The notes under the pieces: model-generated | Told to the model about the DNA's origin: nothing | Database searches by the model: none | What the model saw: only the letters and a program-made list of their open reading frames with translations | Made by a program: the position numbers and the translations under genes | Shown: piece after piece, positions 1-5,973 of the stretch | Numbering within the stretch: the first letter of the stretch is position 1 | Layout: each line of letters starts with the position of its first letter | Assembly (NCBI GenBank): GCA_048594865.1 | Contig: JBMDWZ010000038.1 | Coordinates: 1 to 9,956 of the forward strand | DNA from: CALKWS01 sp048594865 | Lineage (GTDB): Bacteria > Actinomycetota > Actinomycetes > Actinomycetales > Beutenbergiaceae | Direction of reading: 5' to 3' | Length of the DNA stretch: 9,956 nucleotides

Positions 1-18
1 GCGCGCTCGGGTGTGGTC

Positions 19-2424
19 TTACCTGGCTGCGGCGTGCGACCGCACAGGCGGGGCGGCGTCCAGCAGCAGACTGAGCACCACCAGCGCTCCGCCCTTGTCT
101 AGCGGTGAGTTGCCGTTGCCGCACTTGGGCGAATGGATGCAGGCCGGGCAACCATCGGCGCACGGGCAATCGGCGACGGCGGTCCTGGTCGCCGCAATCC
201 AGGTGCGGGCGGCCTCAAACCCGCGCTGGGCGAACCCGGCTCCTCCCGGCAGCCCGTCATAGACGAACACGGTGGGTGCGAAGGTCCCCTCGTGCAGCGC
301 CGTGGACAGCCCGCCGATGTCCCACCGGTCGCACGTGGCAATGAGGCCCAGCAGTCCGATCATCGCGTGCTCGGCGGCGTGCAGCGCACCGGGGATCTCC
401 CCCGGGCCAATGCCGGCCTCGGTCAAGATCCGCTCCGGGATCGTCCACCAGCACCCCGTCGTTTGCAGGGATCGTTCGGGCATCTCCAAGGGAAAAGACC
501 CGATGATCTCCTGGCCCGGCAACCGGCGCCGGTCATATCCGGTGACTTGCGACGCTACCTCCACGTCCCCAACACCCCAGGTCACCGGCCCCCATTGCGC
601 GGTCTCCCGGGTGGCGAGGATCCGGATGTGCTTCGCGGTCCGAGCCCGGGTGCGGTAGGGCACGTCCACCTCCGCGGCCAGCGCGACGTCGTCGGCTAAG
701 GACTCGATCCGGAACGTGCGGCCCTGGTGAATGTAGATCGCACCGGGATGCACGCTGGCATCCGCGCGGGCCTCATCGACACTTCCCAACACCCGCCCGG
801 TGAGCGCCTCGACCACCTGAACGTCGGTGGCTCCGCTGCCGCGCAGGTCGGTGAGTTCGGTGGGGCGCTCGGGGCGGGCAAAGTTCCAGTACCAGCCCAA
901 TGCACGACGGCGGAGCAAGCCTCGGGAGGTGAGCGCGTCCAACATGGTGGTGTCCTTAAGACCGAACAGCTCAAGGTCGGCTTCGGTGAGCGGGGCCTCG
1001 GAGGCTGCGGCGCACAGGTGCGGGCCAAGCACATAGGGGTTGGCCGGGTCGAAGGTGGTCACTTCTACGTCAGCGTCGAAGATCGCTTCCGGGTGTCCCG
1101 CCAGGTAGGCGTCCAGAGGGTTGTTATTGGTCACCAATACCGCCAACCCATCGGCCCCGGCACGCCCGGCGCGGCCCACCTGCTGCCACATCGACACCCG
1201 GGTTCCGGGCCAACCCGCGATCAGCACCGCGTCCAGACCCTGAATGTCGATGCCGAGTTCCAGGGCGTTGGTCGTCGCCAAGGCCAGGAGCTCCCCGGTT
1301 CGCAGTCGATGCTCCAGGTCGCGACGCTCCTCGGGTAAGTAGCCCCCGCGGTAGGCGGCCACCACCTCACCAACCGCGGCTCCGCCGTCGTCGGCTCTCA
1401 TCGATCCGCCGCCCATTGGCAGGCCGCCCAAGTATTCACGCGTCGTTTGGGCGACCACCTCGGCAGCCAGCCTGGACCCCACGAACGCGAGCGTGCGGTG
1501 CTGTGCGCGGACCAGGGCGGTGAGCAGCTCGGCGGTCTCGGCCAGGGCTGAGCGACGCGGGCCATCTTCCTCGTCGCGATCGGGCAGGTAGTCGAACTCG
1601 GCCTTCGCCGGGCGCCACAGGGCGATGGTGCGCTCCCCCGCCGGGGCGCAATCCTGGGTGACCGCGTGCACGTCTTGGGGGTCGACGCCGATCATCCGCG
1701 CTCCGGTGGCGGCCGGGTCGCCGGTGGTGGCCGAGGTCATGACGACGGTGGGATCGGCGCCGTAGCGCCGGGCCAGGCGCAGCAGCCGTCGCAGCACCAG
1801 GGACACGTGGGCACCGAATACCCCGCGATAGGCGTGACATTCATCGACGACGACGTAGGTCAAGCCCCGAAAGAGTCGGTCCCACCGTTGGTGGGAGCCG
1901 AGCATCGAATAGTGCAGGAAGTCGGGGTTGGTGAGCACGATGCTGGCGTGCTCACGGGCCCAATCACGCTCGGTCAGCGGGGTATCGCCGTCGCAGGTGG
2001 CGGCGCGCACGTCGCTGATTGCGCCGGCCTCCAAGATCTTCATCAGCGAGTGCAATTGGTCTGCGGCCAGGGCCTTGGTGGGGCTGAGGTACAGGGTGGT
2101 GGCGCGACGGCGCAGGCTGGAAATCTTGGTCGTGACCTCATGGGCCCGGATCGCAGAGATCGCAGGGAGCCAGGCCGCGAGGGATTTACCCGAACCGGTG
2201 GAGGTGGCCAGCACCACGTGCTTGCCGGCCCAGGCCGCCTCTGCGGCCTCGACCTGGTGATGCCACGGCTCGCTCACACCGCGCAGATGGTAGGCGGCGA
2301 CCAACTGTGGGTCAGACCATTGCGGCCAGCTCCCGTGCTGCCCGGTGCGTGGGGGCACCCGGTGAAGGTGGACTAGACGGTCGGCTCGACCAGCCATCAC
2401 CACGTCTAGCGCTGCAGAACTCAC
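19..2424 (-). CDS. DECH-box superfamily 2 helicase with C-terminal DUF1998/zinc region
   Basis: A complete 801-residue ATP-dependent DNA helicase or translocase, presumably cytoplasmic. Visible motifs: I STGSGKS (75-81), Ia SPTKALA (114-120), Ib TNPD (165-168), II DECH (194-197), III SAT (231-233), V region ATTNALELGIDI (383-394) and VI QQVGRAGRAG (414-423). A Cys cluster at 753, 755, 759, 762 and 768, after LPGGAG (725-730), matches the DUF1998/tetracysteine zinc region. This layout is that of the Hrq1/MrfA (YprA)/SftH clade, whose studied members are 3'-5' helicases linked to crosslink or mitomycin repair; a repair role here is inferred. The family recurs beside Tad loci in actinobacteria (Rv3649-like). 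GTG at 2424 is chosen because a -10-like GATACT lies 6 nt upstream; an ATG nine codons in (2397) is the alternative. It is divergent from the lipoprotein genes and converges on nothing in the window. No defects seen. Confidence 0.93.
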   Translation of the reverse strand: MSSAALDVVMAGRADRLVHLHRVPPRTGQHGSWPQWSDPQLVAAYHLRGVSEPWHHQVEAAEAAWAGKHVVLATSTGSGKSLAAWLPAISAIRAHEVTTKISSLRRRATTLYLSPTKALAADQLHSLMKILEAGAISDVRAATCDGDTPLTERDWAREHASIVLTNPDFLHYSMLGSHQRWDRLFRGLTYVVVDECHAYRGVFGAHVSLVLRRLLRLARRYGADPTVVMTSATTGDPAATGARMIGVDPQDVHAVTQDCAPAGERTIALWRPAKAEFDYLPDRDEEDGPRRSALAETAELLTALVRAQHRTLAFVGSRLAAEVVAQTTREYLGGLPMGGGSMRADDGGAAVGEVVAAYRGGYLPEERRDLEHRLRTGELLALATTNALELGIDIQGLDAVLIAGWPGTRVSMWQQVGRAGRAGADGLAVLVTNNNPLDAYLAGHPEAIFDADVEVTTFDPANPYVLGPHLCAAASEAPLTEADLELFGLKDTTMLDALTSRGLLRRRALGWYWNFARPERPTELTDLRGSGATDVQVVEALTGRVLGSVDEARADASVHPGAIYIHQGRTFRIESLADDVALAAEVDVPYRTRARTAKHIRILATRETAQWGPVTWGVGDVEVASQVTGYDRRRLPGQEIIGSFPLEMPERSLQTTGCWWTIPERILTEAGIGPGEIPGALHAAEHAMIGLLGLIATCDRWDIGGLSTALHEGTFAPTVFVYDGLPGGAGFAQRGFEAARTWIAATRTAVADCPCADGCPACIHSPKCGNGNSPLDKGGALVVLSLLLDAAPPVRSHAAAR

Positions 2425-2430
2425 CTCGTA

Positions 2431-2436
2431 AGTATC
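2431..2436 (-). promoter_or_regulatory. Putative extended -10 (leaderless) of the helicase gene
   Basis: On the minus strand GATACT is preceded directly by TGA, giving a TGN extended -10. It is followed by 6 nt and then the GTG start at 2424. That spacing would put the transcription start on or next to the start codon. No convincing Shine-Dalgarno or -35 element is present in the 82-bp divergent spacer 2425-2506. This is inference from geometry only. Confidence 0.4.
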
Positions 2437-2493
2437 TCAGGGATGGGGACTTCTACCCCTGTTGCGGGCGCGACAGGGCCGAGTTGATCGTGC

Positions 2494-2499
2494 CACGAT
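2494..2499 (+). promoter_or_regulatory. Putative -10 (leaderless) of first lipoprotein gene
   Basis: CACGAT lies 7 nt before the ATG at 2507 and matches the NANNNT pattern of actinobacterial -10 elements. The paralogous gene has CACTAT 6 nt before its ATG, both within a GTGYCAC context. No Shine-Dalgarno sequence is visible. A leaderless transcript is the likeliest reading, but it is not proven. Confidence 0.35.
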
Positions 2500-2506
2500 T
2501 GCGCAC

Positions 2507-3196
2507 ATGAGAACACGCAAACTAGCAACCGTTGCCGCTGGGGCTGCTGCACTGGGCCTGTTCCTCTCCGCCTGCGGCGGCGGAGATGACTCTGACGATT
2601 CCACAGACCGCACCGATGAGAGCTCGGAGCAGCGGGAGGACACCTCCGACGACGACGCTGACTCCGAAGACACCTCCTCCGGGGACACCGAGTCCGAGGA
2701 TGCCGAGTCTGACGACACCGCCTCCGAGGACACCGAAGCCGATGACGCCGCCGCCGGCGGCGGGGGTGCCGAGTGCCTGATCGGCACGTGGACCGCGAGC
2801 GGGGACGACCTCGAAGCTCAGGTCGCTGGTATGACTCAGGGCGCCGGCGACATCACGGTCGAGGGCGAGGCGACCGTAACCATTGATGAGACCACCTACA
2901 CCCAAGAAGCAGACATGGAGTCCGAGGGTGAGGTGCAGGGCCAGGAGTTCTCCACCGACTTCGACGGCTTCTACGCCTTCTCCTACACCGCCACCGATGA
3001 CACCATCACCTGGGACGCGTTGACCGACTCTGAGGGTTCGGTCCAGATGGTCATGGGTGGTCAGACCATCGACATGGATCTCGCCGAGACTGCGGCCGCA
3101 CTGGAAGGCCAAGAGGTCAATTACGAGTGCACCGATACCGAACTTTCCATCACCGTGGAAGGTAGTGGTGCGCAGGTCTTCACTCGGGTGAGCTGA
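2507..3196 (+). CDS. Secreted lipoprotein with acidic stalk, paralogue 1
   Basis: A 229-residue predicted lipoprotein of unknown function. The N-terminus is a lipoprotein signal peptide: basic MRTRK, a hydrophobic stretch to about residue 21, then lipobox LSAC with the lipidated Cys at 23. Residues about 27-80 are a low-complexity stalk rich in Asp, Glu, Ser and Thr. From 89 onward there is a compact beta-rich domain beginning CLIGTW (90-95); the G-x-W near its start recalls lipocalin-like barrels, a weak resemblance. Cys90 and Cys208 (in NYEC) are the only Cys after the lipobox and could form a disulfide. ATG at 2507 is chosen because it begins the signal peptide; an upstream in-frame ATG (2462) adds 15 residues with no signal character. 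The next gene is a paralogue. Neither has a recognisable counterpart in other Tad loci that I can name. Confidence 0.85.
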   Translation: MRTRKLATVAAGAAALGLFLSACGGGDDSDDSTDRTDESSEQREDTSDDDADSEDTSSGDTESEDAESDDTASEDTEADDAAAGGGGAECLIGTWTASGDDLEAQVAGMTQGAGDITVEGEATVTIDETTYTQEADMESEGEVQGQEFSTDFDGFYAFSYTATDDTITWDALTDSEGSVQMVMGGQTIDMDLAETAAALEGQEVNYECTDTELSITVEGSGAQVFTRVS

Positions 3197-3248
3197 CCTT
3201 CCCATCCACCACCGCAACTAACACAGCGGAGCACGAGCCCTTCGGGGC

Positions 3249-3285
3249 AACGACGACCCAGTGAGCCATTCACTGGGTCGTTGTT
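3249..3285 (+). terminator. Strong hairpin terminator after first lipoprotein
   Basis: A 16-bp stem (3249-3264 with 3270-3285, one G-U pair) encloses the 5-nt loop GCCAT and is followed by a T-enriched but interrupted tract (TTGTTCTGTTG, partly within the stem). A small hairpin GCCC-TTCG-GGGC with a UUCG tetraloop (3237-3248) abuts it directly, so the RNA would end in two stacked hairpins. It separates the two lipoprotein genes transcriptionally, implying that the second has its own promoter. Confidence 0.8.
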
Positions 3286-3346
3286 CTGTTGCTCGGCGGC
3301 GTCGTCGTTCTGTCGCTAGGCGGCCTGTTCGCCACCCGCCACGAAC

Positions 3347-3356
3347 ATTGGCCAAT
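3347..3356. promoter_or_regulatory. Perfect 10-bp palindrome upstream of second lipoprotein
   Basis: ATTGGCCAAT is a perfect palindrome centred about 48 bp before the ATG at 3400. It lies in the spacer between the terminator and the gene, where an activator or repressor could bind. The first lipoprotein gene has no matching copy. A chance occurrence is possible. Confidence 0.25.
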
Positions 3357-3387
3357 CGAAAGAGACCCCGCTGGGTTAGGGCTGTGT

Positions 3388-3393
3388 CACTAT
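3388..3393 (+). promoter_or_regulatory. Putative -10 (leaderless) of second lipoprotein gene
   Basis: CACTAT ends 6 nt before the ATG at 3400, the spacing expected when transcription starts at the start codon. It corresponds to CACGAT before the first lipoprotein gene. No Shine-Dalgarno sequence and no clear -35 are visible. Confidence 0.4.
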
Positions 3394-3399
3394 CAGCGC

Positions 3400-4056
3400 A
3401 TGAGAACGCGCAAACTCACCGTCGTTGCTGCTGGGGCCGCTGCACTGGGACTGTTCCTCTCCGCCTGCGGCGGCGGAGATGACACTGAGGAACCCGCCGG
3501 CGGCACCGATGAGGACACCTCCGAACAGGAAGACGAGGGAGGCGTCGAAGAAGAGGCCGAGGAGGACGACGCCGAGGTCGCCGAAGACGAAGCTGCCGAG
3601 GACGAGGCCGCCGCTGGTGGCGAGGGCGCGGAGTGCTTGATCGGCACCTGGTCCGCGACCGGGGAGGACCTGGAGTCCCAGATCGGCGATCTGGGTGAAG
3701 GCGAGGAGTCCGTGGCCGTGGAGGGCGAAGTCGTGCTCACTATCGACGAGACCACCTACACACAGGTCAGCGACATGCTGGCCGAGTCTGAGGTTGAGGG
3801 ACAACCTGTCAGCTTCGCCTTGGACGCCACGGTTACGTTCTCTTACACCGCCACCGACGAGGCGATCACCTTCGACGAAATGAACGACGTACAGGGCACT
3901 TTCTCGGCGAGCCAAGGCGACGAAACGATGGATGTCGAAGCCAACGAGCTCTTCGCCGAGCTTGAGGGCACCTCGGTCAACTATCAGTGCTCAGACACCG
4001 AACTGTCGGTTCAGGTTGATGACACCAACGCCCAGGTGTACACCCGCCAGAGCTGA
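3400..4056 (+). CDS. Secreted lipoprotein with acidic stalk, paralogue 2
   Basis: A 218-residue lipoprotein, tandem paralogue of the gene at 2507, function unknown. It has the same architecture: signal peptide, lipobox LSAC with Cys23, an acidic low-complexity stalk (about 27-78, here dominated by Glu, Asp and Ala rather than Asp and Ser), then the domain starting CLIGTW (79-84). Shared later blocks include IDETTYTQ (115-122), FSYTATD (147-153) and a Y-x-C-x-DTELS segment with Cys197. Cys79 and Cys197 pair in position with the two Cys of paralogue 1. The globular domain is conserved but clearly diverged, while the signal-peptide DNA is nearly identical. ATG at 3400 is chosen because it starts the signal peptide and follows a -10-like CACTAT; the upstream in-frame ATG (3289) would add 37 residues across the promoter. 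It converges on the Tad operon with a 41-bp gap that shows no terminator. Confidence 0.85.
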   Translation: MRTRKLTVVAAGAAALGLFLSACGGGDDTEEPAGGTDEDTSEQEDEGGVEEEAEEDDAEVAEDEAAEDEAAAGGEGAECLIGTWSATGEDLESQIGDLGEGEESVAVEGEVVLTIDETTYTQVSDMLAESEVEGQPVSFALDATVTFSYTATDEAITFDEMNDVQGTFSASQGDETMDVEANELFAELEGTSVNYQCSDTELSVQVDDTNAQVYTRQS

Positions 4057-4097
4057 CTTCCAGCTGAAGCACGTGAGGTTGCGGCACCACCGAGCTA

Positions 4098-4643
4098 TTA
4101 CTCCATGCCCACCGGCCCGGCTCGCGCGGCCGCGTTAGCGACACCGCGCCAGCCGGGCAGGATCACTAGTTCGATTCCGACCTCCACCTGCACCATCACC
4201 CCGTCCGCCGCGCAGGCACCCATGGCCGCATCGTGCTGCGCGACTACCTCAGCAGCGATCTCGCACGCCTGACTCGGGTTGCCCGGGCTTGCCAGCCCAT
4301 TGGGCGAGCCGCCGTTACTGAGGTGATCGGCGGCTGCGAGTGCTGCCAGGTCGGCTGCGCCTTGAGCTCGAGCTTGGGCATTCGATGCCCGAGCTAGTCC
4401 GCTGAGGACAACGGCCAAGACCAGGACGACGGCGATCACGCTCACGGTCAGGACGCTTCCGGACCCGCGATCAGAGTCGCGAACGGATCCGCGATCGGTG
4501 TCGTGGTCAGAGTCGCGAACGGTGTCGCGAACGGTGCCGCGAACCCGAGGCCGCCCTGTGCCCTGGGCTGTGTGCCGCGCCGTGCCCTGGGCTGTGTGCC
4601 GCGCCGTGTCGGATGGCCCAGCGTGACTCACTGCGGCGCTCAT
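4098..4643 (-). CDS. TadE-like minor pilin of the helicase/secretion neighbourhood, with repeat-built N-terminal extension
   Basis: A 181-residue last gene of the Tad operon, matching the Rv3654c-like 'helicase/secretion neighbourhood TadE-like' family. The recognisable core is one membrane segment (about 64-84) followed by an Ala-rich helix (ARAQGAADLAALAAAD, 91-106) and an outer domain with Cys127 and Cys144, a likely disulfide. Related proteins usually have only a short segment before the membrane helix. This one has about 62 extra residues: two copies of TARHTAQG (13-28) and seven tetrapeptides of pattern R-D/G-S/T-V/D (35-62). The start at 4643 overlaps the tadE stop as ATGA, indicating translational coupling, and no ATG or GTG occurs in frame between the repeats and the helix. 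The prepilin glutamate at +5 is absent, so peptidase processing is doubtful. Role inferred: minor pseudopilin or assembly factor. Confidence 0.8.
   Translation of the reverse strand: MSAAVSHAGPSDTARHTAQGTARHTAQGTGRPRVRGTVRDTVRDSDHDTDRGSVRDSDRGSGSVLTVSVIAVVLVLAVVLSGLARASNAQARAQGAADLAALAAADHLSNGGSPNGLASPGNPSQACEIAAEVVAQHDAAMGACAADGVMVQVEVGIELVILPGWRGVANAAARAGPVGME
4458..4541 (-). repeat. Seven imperfect 12-bp tandem units (tetrapeptide repeat)
   Basis: Seven consecutive 12-bp units encode RGTV, RDTV, RDSD, HDTD, RGSV, RDSD and RGSG in the TadE-like protein, directly before its membrane helix. The commonest unit on the plus strand is AGTCGCGAACGG or a one- to three-base variant. Unit length is a multiple of three, so copy-number change would keep the frame. 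Confidence 0.85.
4558..4605 (-). repeat. Perfect 24-bp tandem duplication
   Basis: Two identical 24-bp copies (4558-4581 and 4582-4605) encode the eight residues TARHTAQG twice near the N-terminus of the TadE-like protein. Perfect identity suggests a recent slippage event or an actively varying repeat. Confidence 0.9.
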
Positions 4644-5053
4644 GGCTCGGGTTCCCTGGTGGTGGCGAATTGTGCGGTGACCTGCCACGACCCCCAGGCT
4701 GGGCCGAGGATGGGCCGGGTCACCGAGACCACTGCCTGATCACCGGCATATCCCACTTGCACAAGGGCGCCCTCCCCGGCTCGCTCGGTGACGATCTGGT
4801 GGACCTGGTCGTTGCTGTGCCCGATCGCCGCCGCTCGGGCGCCGGCCCGAGCAGCGTCCGTGACGCGCAACTGCGCCACGGACACCGCTCCGAGGGTCAG
4901 CACCAACGCCAGCACCAGCACAACTGCGGGCAGGGTAATGGCCAGTTCGGCCGTCACCGAGCCCCGGTCACGGGCTGCCCGCCAGCCGGCTGGAGGCTTT
5001 GCCGCCCTACCCATCCGACGGCGGCAACGCCCGCGGGCTAGGTCCTGACCCAT
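4640..5053 (-). CDS. tadE: TadE-family pseudopilin
   Basis: A 137-residue TadE-type minor pilin (Rv3655c-like). An Arg-rich cytoplasmic leader of about 31 residues ends in a type IV prepilin-like site: Gly31, then SVTAE with Glu36 at +5. A hydrophobic helix follows (about 37-61, LAITLPAVVLVLALVL onward). After that comes the TadE-typical TDAARAGARAAA (65-76) and an extracytoplasmic domain without Cys. The expected role is a minor subunit of the Tad pilus, processed by a prepilin peptidase not encoded here. The ATG at 5053 lies 3 nt after the pilin stop, fitting coupled translation; no strong Shine-Dalgarno is visible, and an ATG at 5014 is an alternative that still keeps the cleavage site. 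Its TGA overlaps the next ATG. Confidence 0.87.
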   Translation of the reverse strand: MGQDLARGRCRRRMGRAAKPPAGWRAARDRGSVTAELAITLPAVVLVLALVLTLGAVSVAQLRVTDAARAGARAAAIGHSNDQVHQIVTERAGEGALVQVGYAGDQAVVSVTRPILGPAWGSWQVTAQFATTREPEP

Positions 5054-5056
5054 CGG

Positions 5057-5263
5057 CTAACCCACGCTCAGGGCCTGGCGAATGATGCCCAGGAGGAACC
5101 CCCGCACCTCGTCCGAGCGCAGGATGATGAGCAGCAATCCCGCGAAGGCTGCCGCAGCCAGGGTGGCGATTGCGTACTCGGCCGTCGCCATTCCGGCGTC
5201 GACCCTCCGGCGCACCTTGGCCCAGCGACGCGCCAACACCGCCCGGAGTCGTTGATCTGTCAT
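5057..5263 (-). CDS. DUF4244 / Flp-type pilin subunit
   Basis: A 68-residue small pilin, probably the main fibre subunit (Rv3656c-like, DUF4244). A short basic leader (1-24) ends at Gly24, followed by MATAEY. This gives the Flp signature of Gly cleavage site, Glu at +5 (Glu29) and adjacent Tyr30. One hydrophobic helix (about 31-48) follows, with a short C-terminal tail ending LSVG. The start at 5263 is set by AAGGAG 4 nt upstream; a longer open frame to 5509 exists but has no pilin features. Unlike the genes before it, the pilin is preceded by a 152-bp spacer carrying a GC hairpin and the duplicated TGTGGA element, so it is probably transcribed or processed separately to make more subunit than machinery. 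Confidence 0.88.
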   Translation of the reverse strand: MTDQRLRAVLARRWAKVRRRVDAGMATAEYAIATLAAAAFAGLLLIILRSDEVRGFLLGIIRQALSVG

Positions 5264-5267
5264 CTCT

Positions 5268-5273
5268 CTCCTT
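5268..5273 (-). promoter_or_regulatory. Ribosome binding site fixing the pilin start
   Basis: On the minus strand AAGGAG lies 4 nt before the ATG at 5263. It decides the start against the much longer upstream open frame. Confidence 0.8.
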
Positions 5274-5278
5274 TCCGA

Positions 5279-5297
5279 CCGGGCCCCGATGGCCCGG
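5279..5297 (-). promoter_or_regulatory. GC-rich hairpin in pilin leader
   Basis: CCGGGCC and GGCCCGG form a perfect 7-bp stem around a 5-nt loop, ending 5 nt upstream of the pilin Shine-Dalgarno. No T-run follows on the minus strand, so it does not look like an ordinary intrinsic terminator. An mRNA-stabilising or processing stem at the tadC-pilin boundary, or an attenuator, would fit. Confidence 0.5.
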
Positions 5298-5351
5298 CTC
5301 TGTGCCCACCGTGCTCCGTCTAGCGAGCGCGCGTGCTGTGACTTCGGGGCG

Positions 5352-5390
5352 CTGTGGATGGCCGGAGTTGGGATGGCCGTTGTGTGGACA
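5352..5390 (-). promoter_or_regulatory. Two-part TGTGGA element, copy A, upstream of pilin
   Basis: Plus-strand CTGTGGAT (5352-5359) and TGTGGACA (5383-5390) are separated by exactly 23 nt. The same two octamers recur with the same spacing and orientation at 9094-9132. The right-hand site extends to TGTGGACAA, the reverse complement of TTGTCCACA, an actinobacterial DnaA-box consensus. The element lies 89 nt upstream of the pilin ATG, in the spacer between tadC and the pilin. It may bind DnaA or another regulator; that is inference. Confidence 0.55.
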
Positions 5391-5415
5391 AGGTTTCGAA
5401 TAGCACCGCCGGCGT

Positions 5416-5973
5416 CTAAAGACCATTGGCACCTAAGAACCACAGCGACGCCCCGGTACCGAGCAAAACCGGCACCAACCCCAGCAACACGAAGGCCGGA
5501 AGCCAGCACAGCCCCATCGGCAGCACCAGCCGCACCCCCAACCGGGCCGCCGCCTCACGTGCCGCGTCGGCTCGCCGCAGCCGGACACCGGATGAGGCAT
5601 GCGCCAGCAGCGCACCGGGTGCGATCCCATCGGTCCACGACGGTCCCAGGGCACTCGCGAGCGCCTCCAGTTCCTTTGGGGCGCCTCGCCAGGCCGTCTC
5701 CCAGGAACCACCGAGTCGCAGCGTTCGCACCACCCTGAGCAATGCCACTCCCTGCTCCCCCGGAAGGGCCGTGCCCAGCGCCGCGAGCGCATCGGGAATG
5801 GAGGCCCCGGAACCGATCACGGCCGCGGCAATATCGACCACCAGGGCGCTATCAATCCGTTGTGCCCGACTTGCGCCCAACGGTGCTGCCCGTGTGGGAG
5901 GCTCCCACCTGCGCCGTCGGACACTCCACGGCAACACCGCCAGGACAGCGAGCAACGGAATCCACCACGTCAC
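5416..5973 (-). CDS. tadC: TadC-like inner-membrane platform protein (T2SSF domain)
   Basis: A 185-residue type II secretion F-domain protein (Rv3657c-like) that should pair with TadB as the membrane platform on which TadA acts. It has an N-terminal membrane segment (about 2-17), a cytoplasmic helical F domain (about 43-140, with DIAAAVIGSGASIPDALAAL at 47-66) and two C-terminal membrane stretches (about 146-182). GTG at 5973 overlaps the tadB stop as GTGA, which fixes the start; the open frame upstream of it is only a shadow of tadB. At 185 residues it is short compared with proteobacterial TadC, as is usual for the actinobacterial form. A 152-bp gap follows before the pilin gene, the only sizeable gap within the Tad cluster. 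Confidence 0.88.
   Translation of the reverse strand: MTWWIPLLAVLAVLPWSVRRRRWEPPTRAAPLGASRAQRIDSALVVDIAAAVIGSGASIPDALAALGTALPGEQGVALLRVVRTLRLGGSWETAWRGAPKELEALASALGPSWTDGIAPGALLAHASSGVRLRRADAAREAAARLGVRLVLPMGLCWLPAFVLLGLVPVLLGTGASLWFLGANGL

Noticed and set aside
727..2376. Long plus-strand open frames (203 and 236 codons) opposite the helicase gene
   Set aside because: They lie antisense to well-conserved helicase motifs, show no recognisable domain or start signal, and are expected from GC-rich codon bias.
2522..3915. Minus-strand open frames (231 and 179 codons) opposite the two lipoprotein genes
   Set aside because: Both are shadows of the lipoprotein genes; their Gly/Val-rich sequence merely mirrors the Asp/Glu-rich stalks.
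4057..4097. Terminator between the convergent second lipoprotein and Tad operon
   Set aside because: The 41 bp contain only a short CAGCTG-type symmetry and no stem with a T-run that I could support.
4458..4605. Possible CRISPR-like or mobile repeat array
   Set aside because: The units are directly adjacent without spacers and translate in frame into a low-complexity protein segment.
5264..5509. Extended pilin reading frame of 150 codons
   Set aside because: A strong Shine-Dalgarno precedes the ATG at 5263 and the added residues cover the hairpin and duplicated element without any protein feature.
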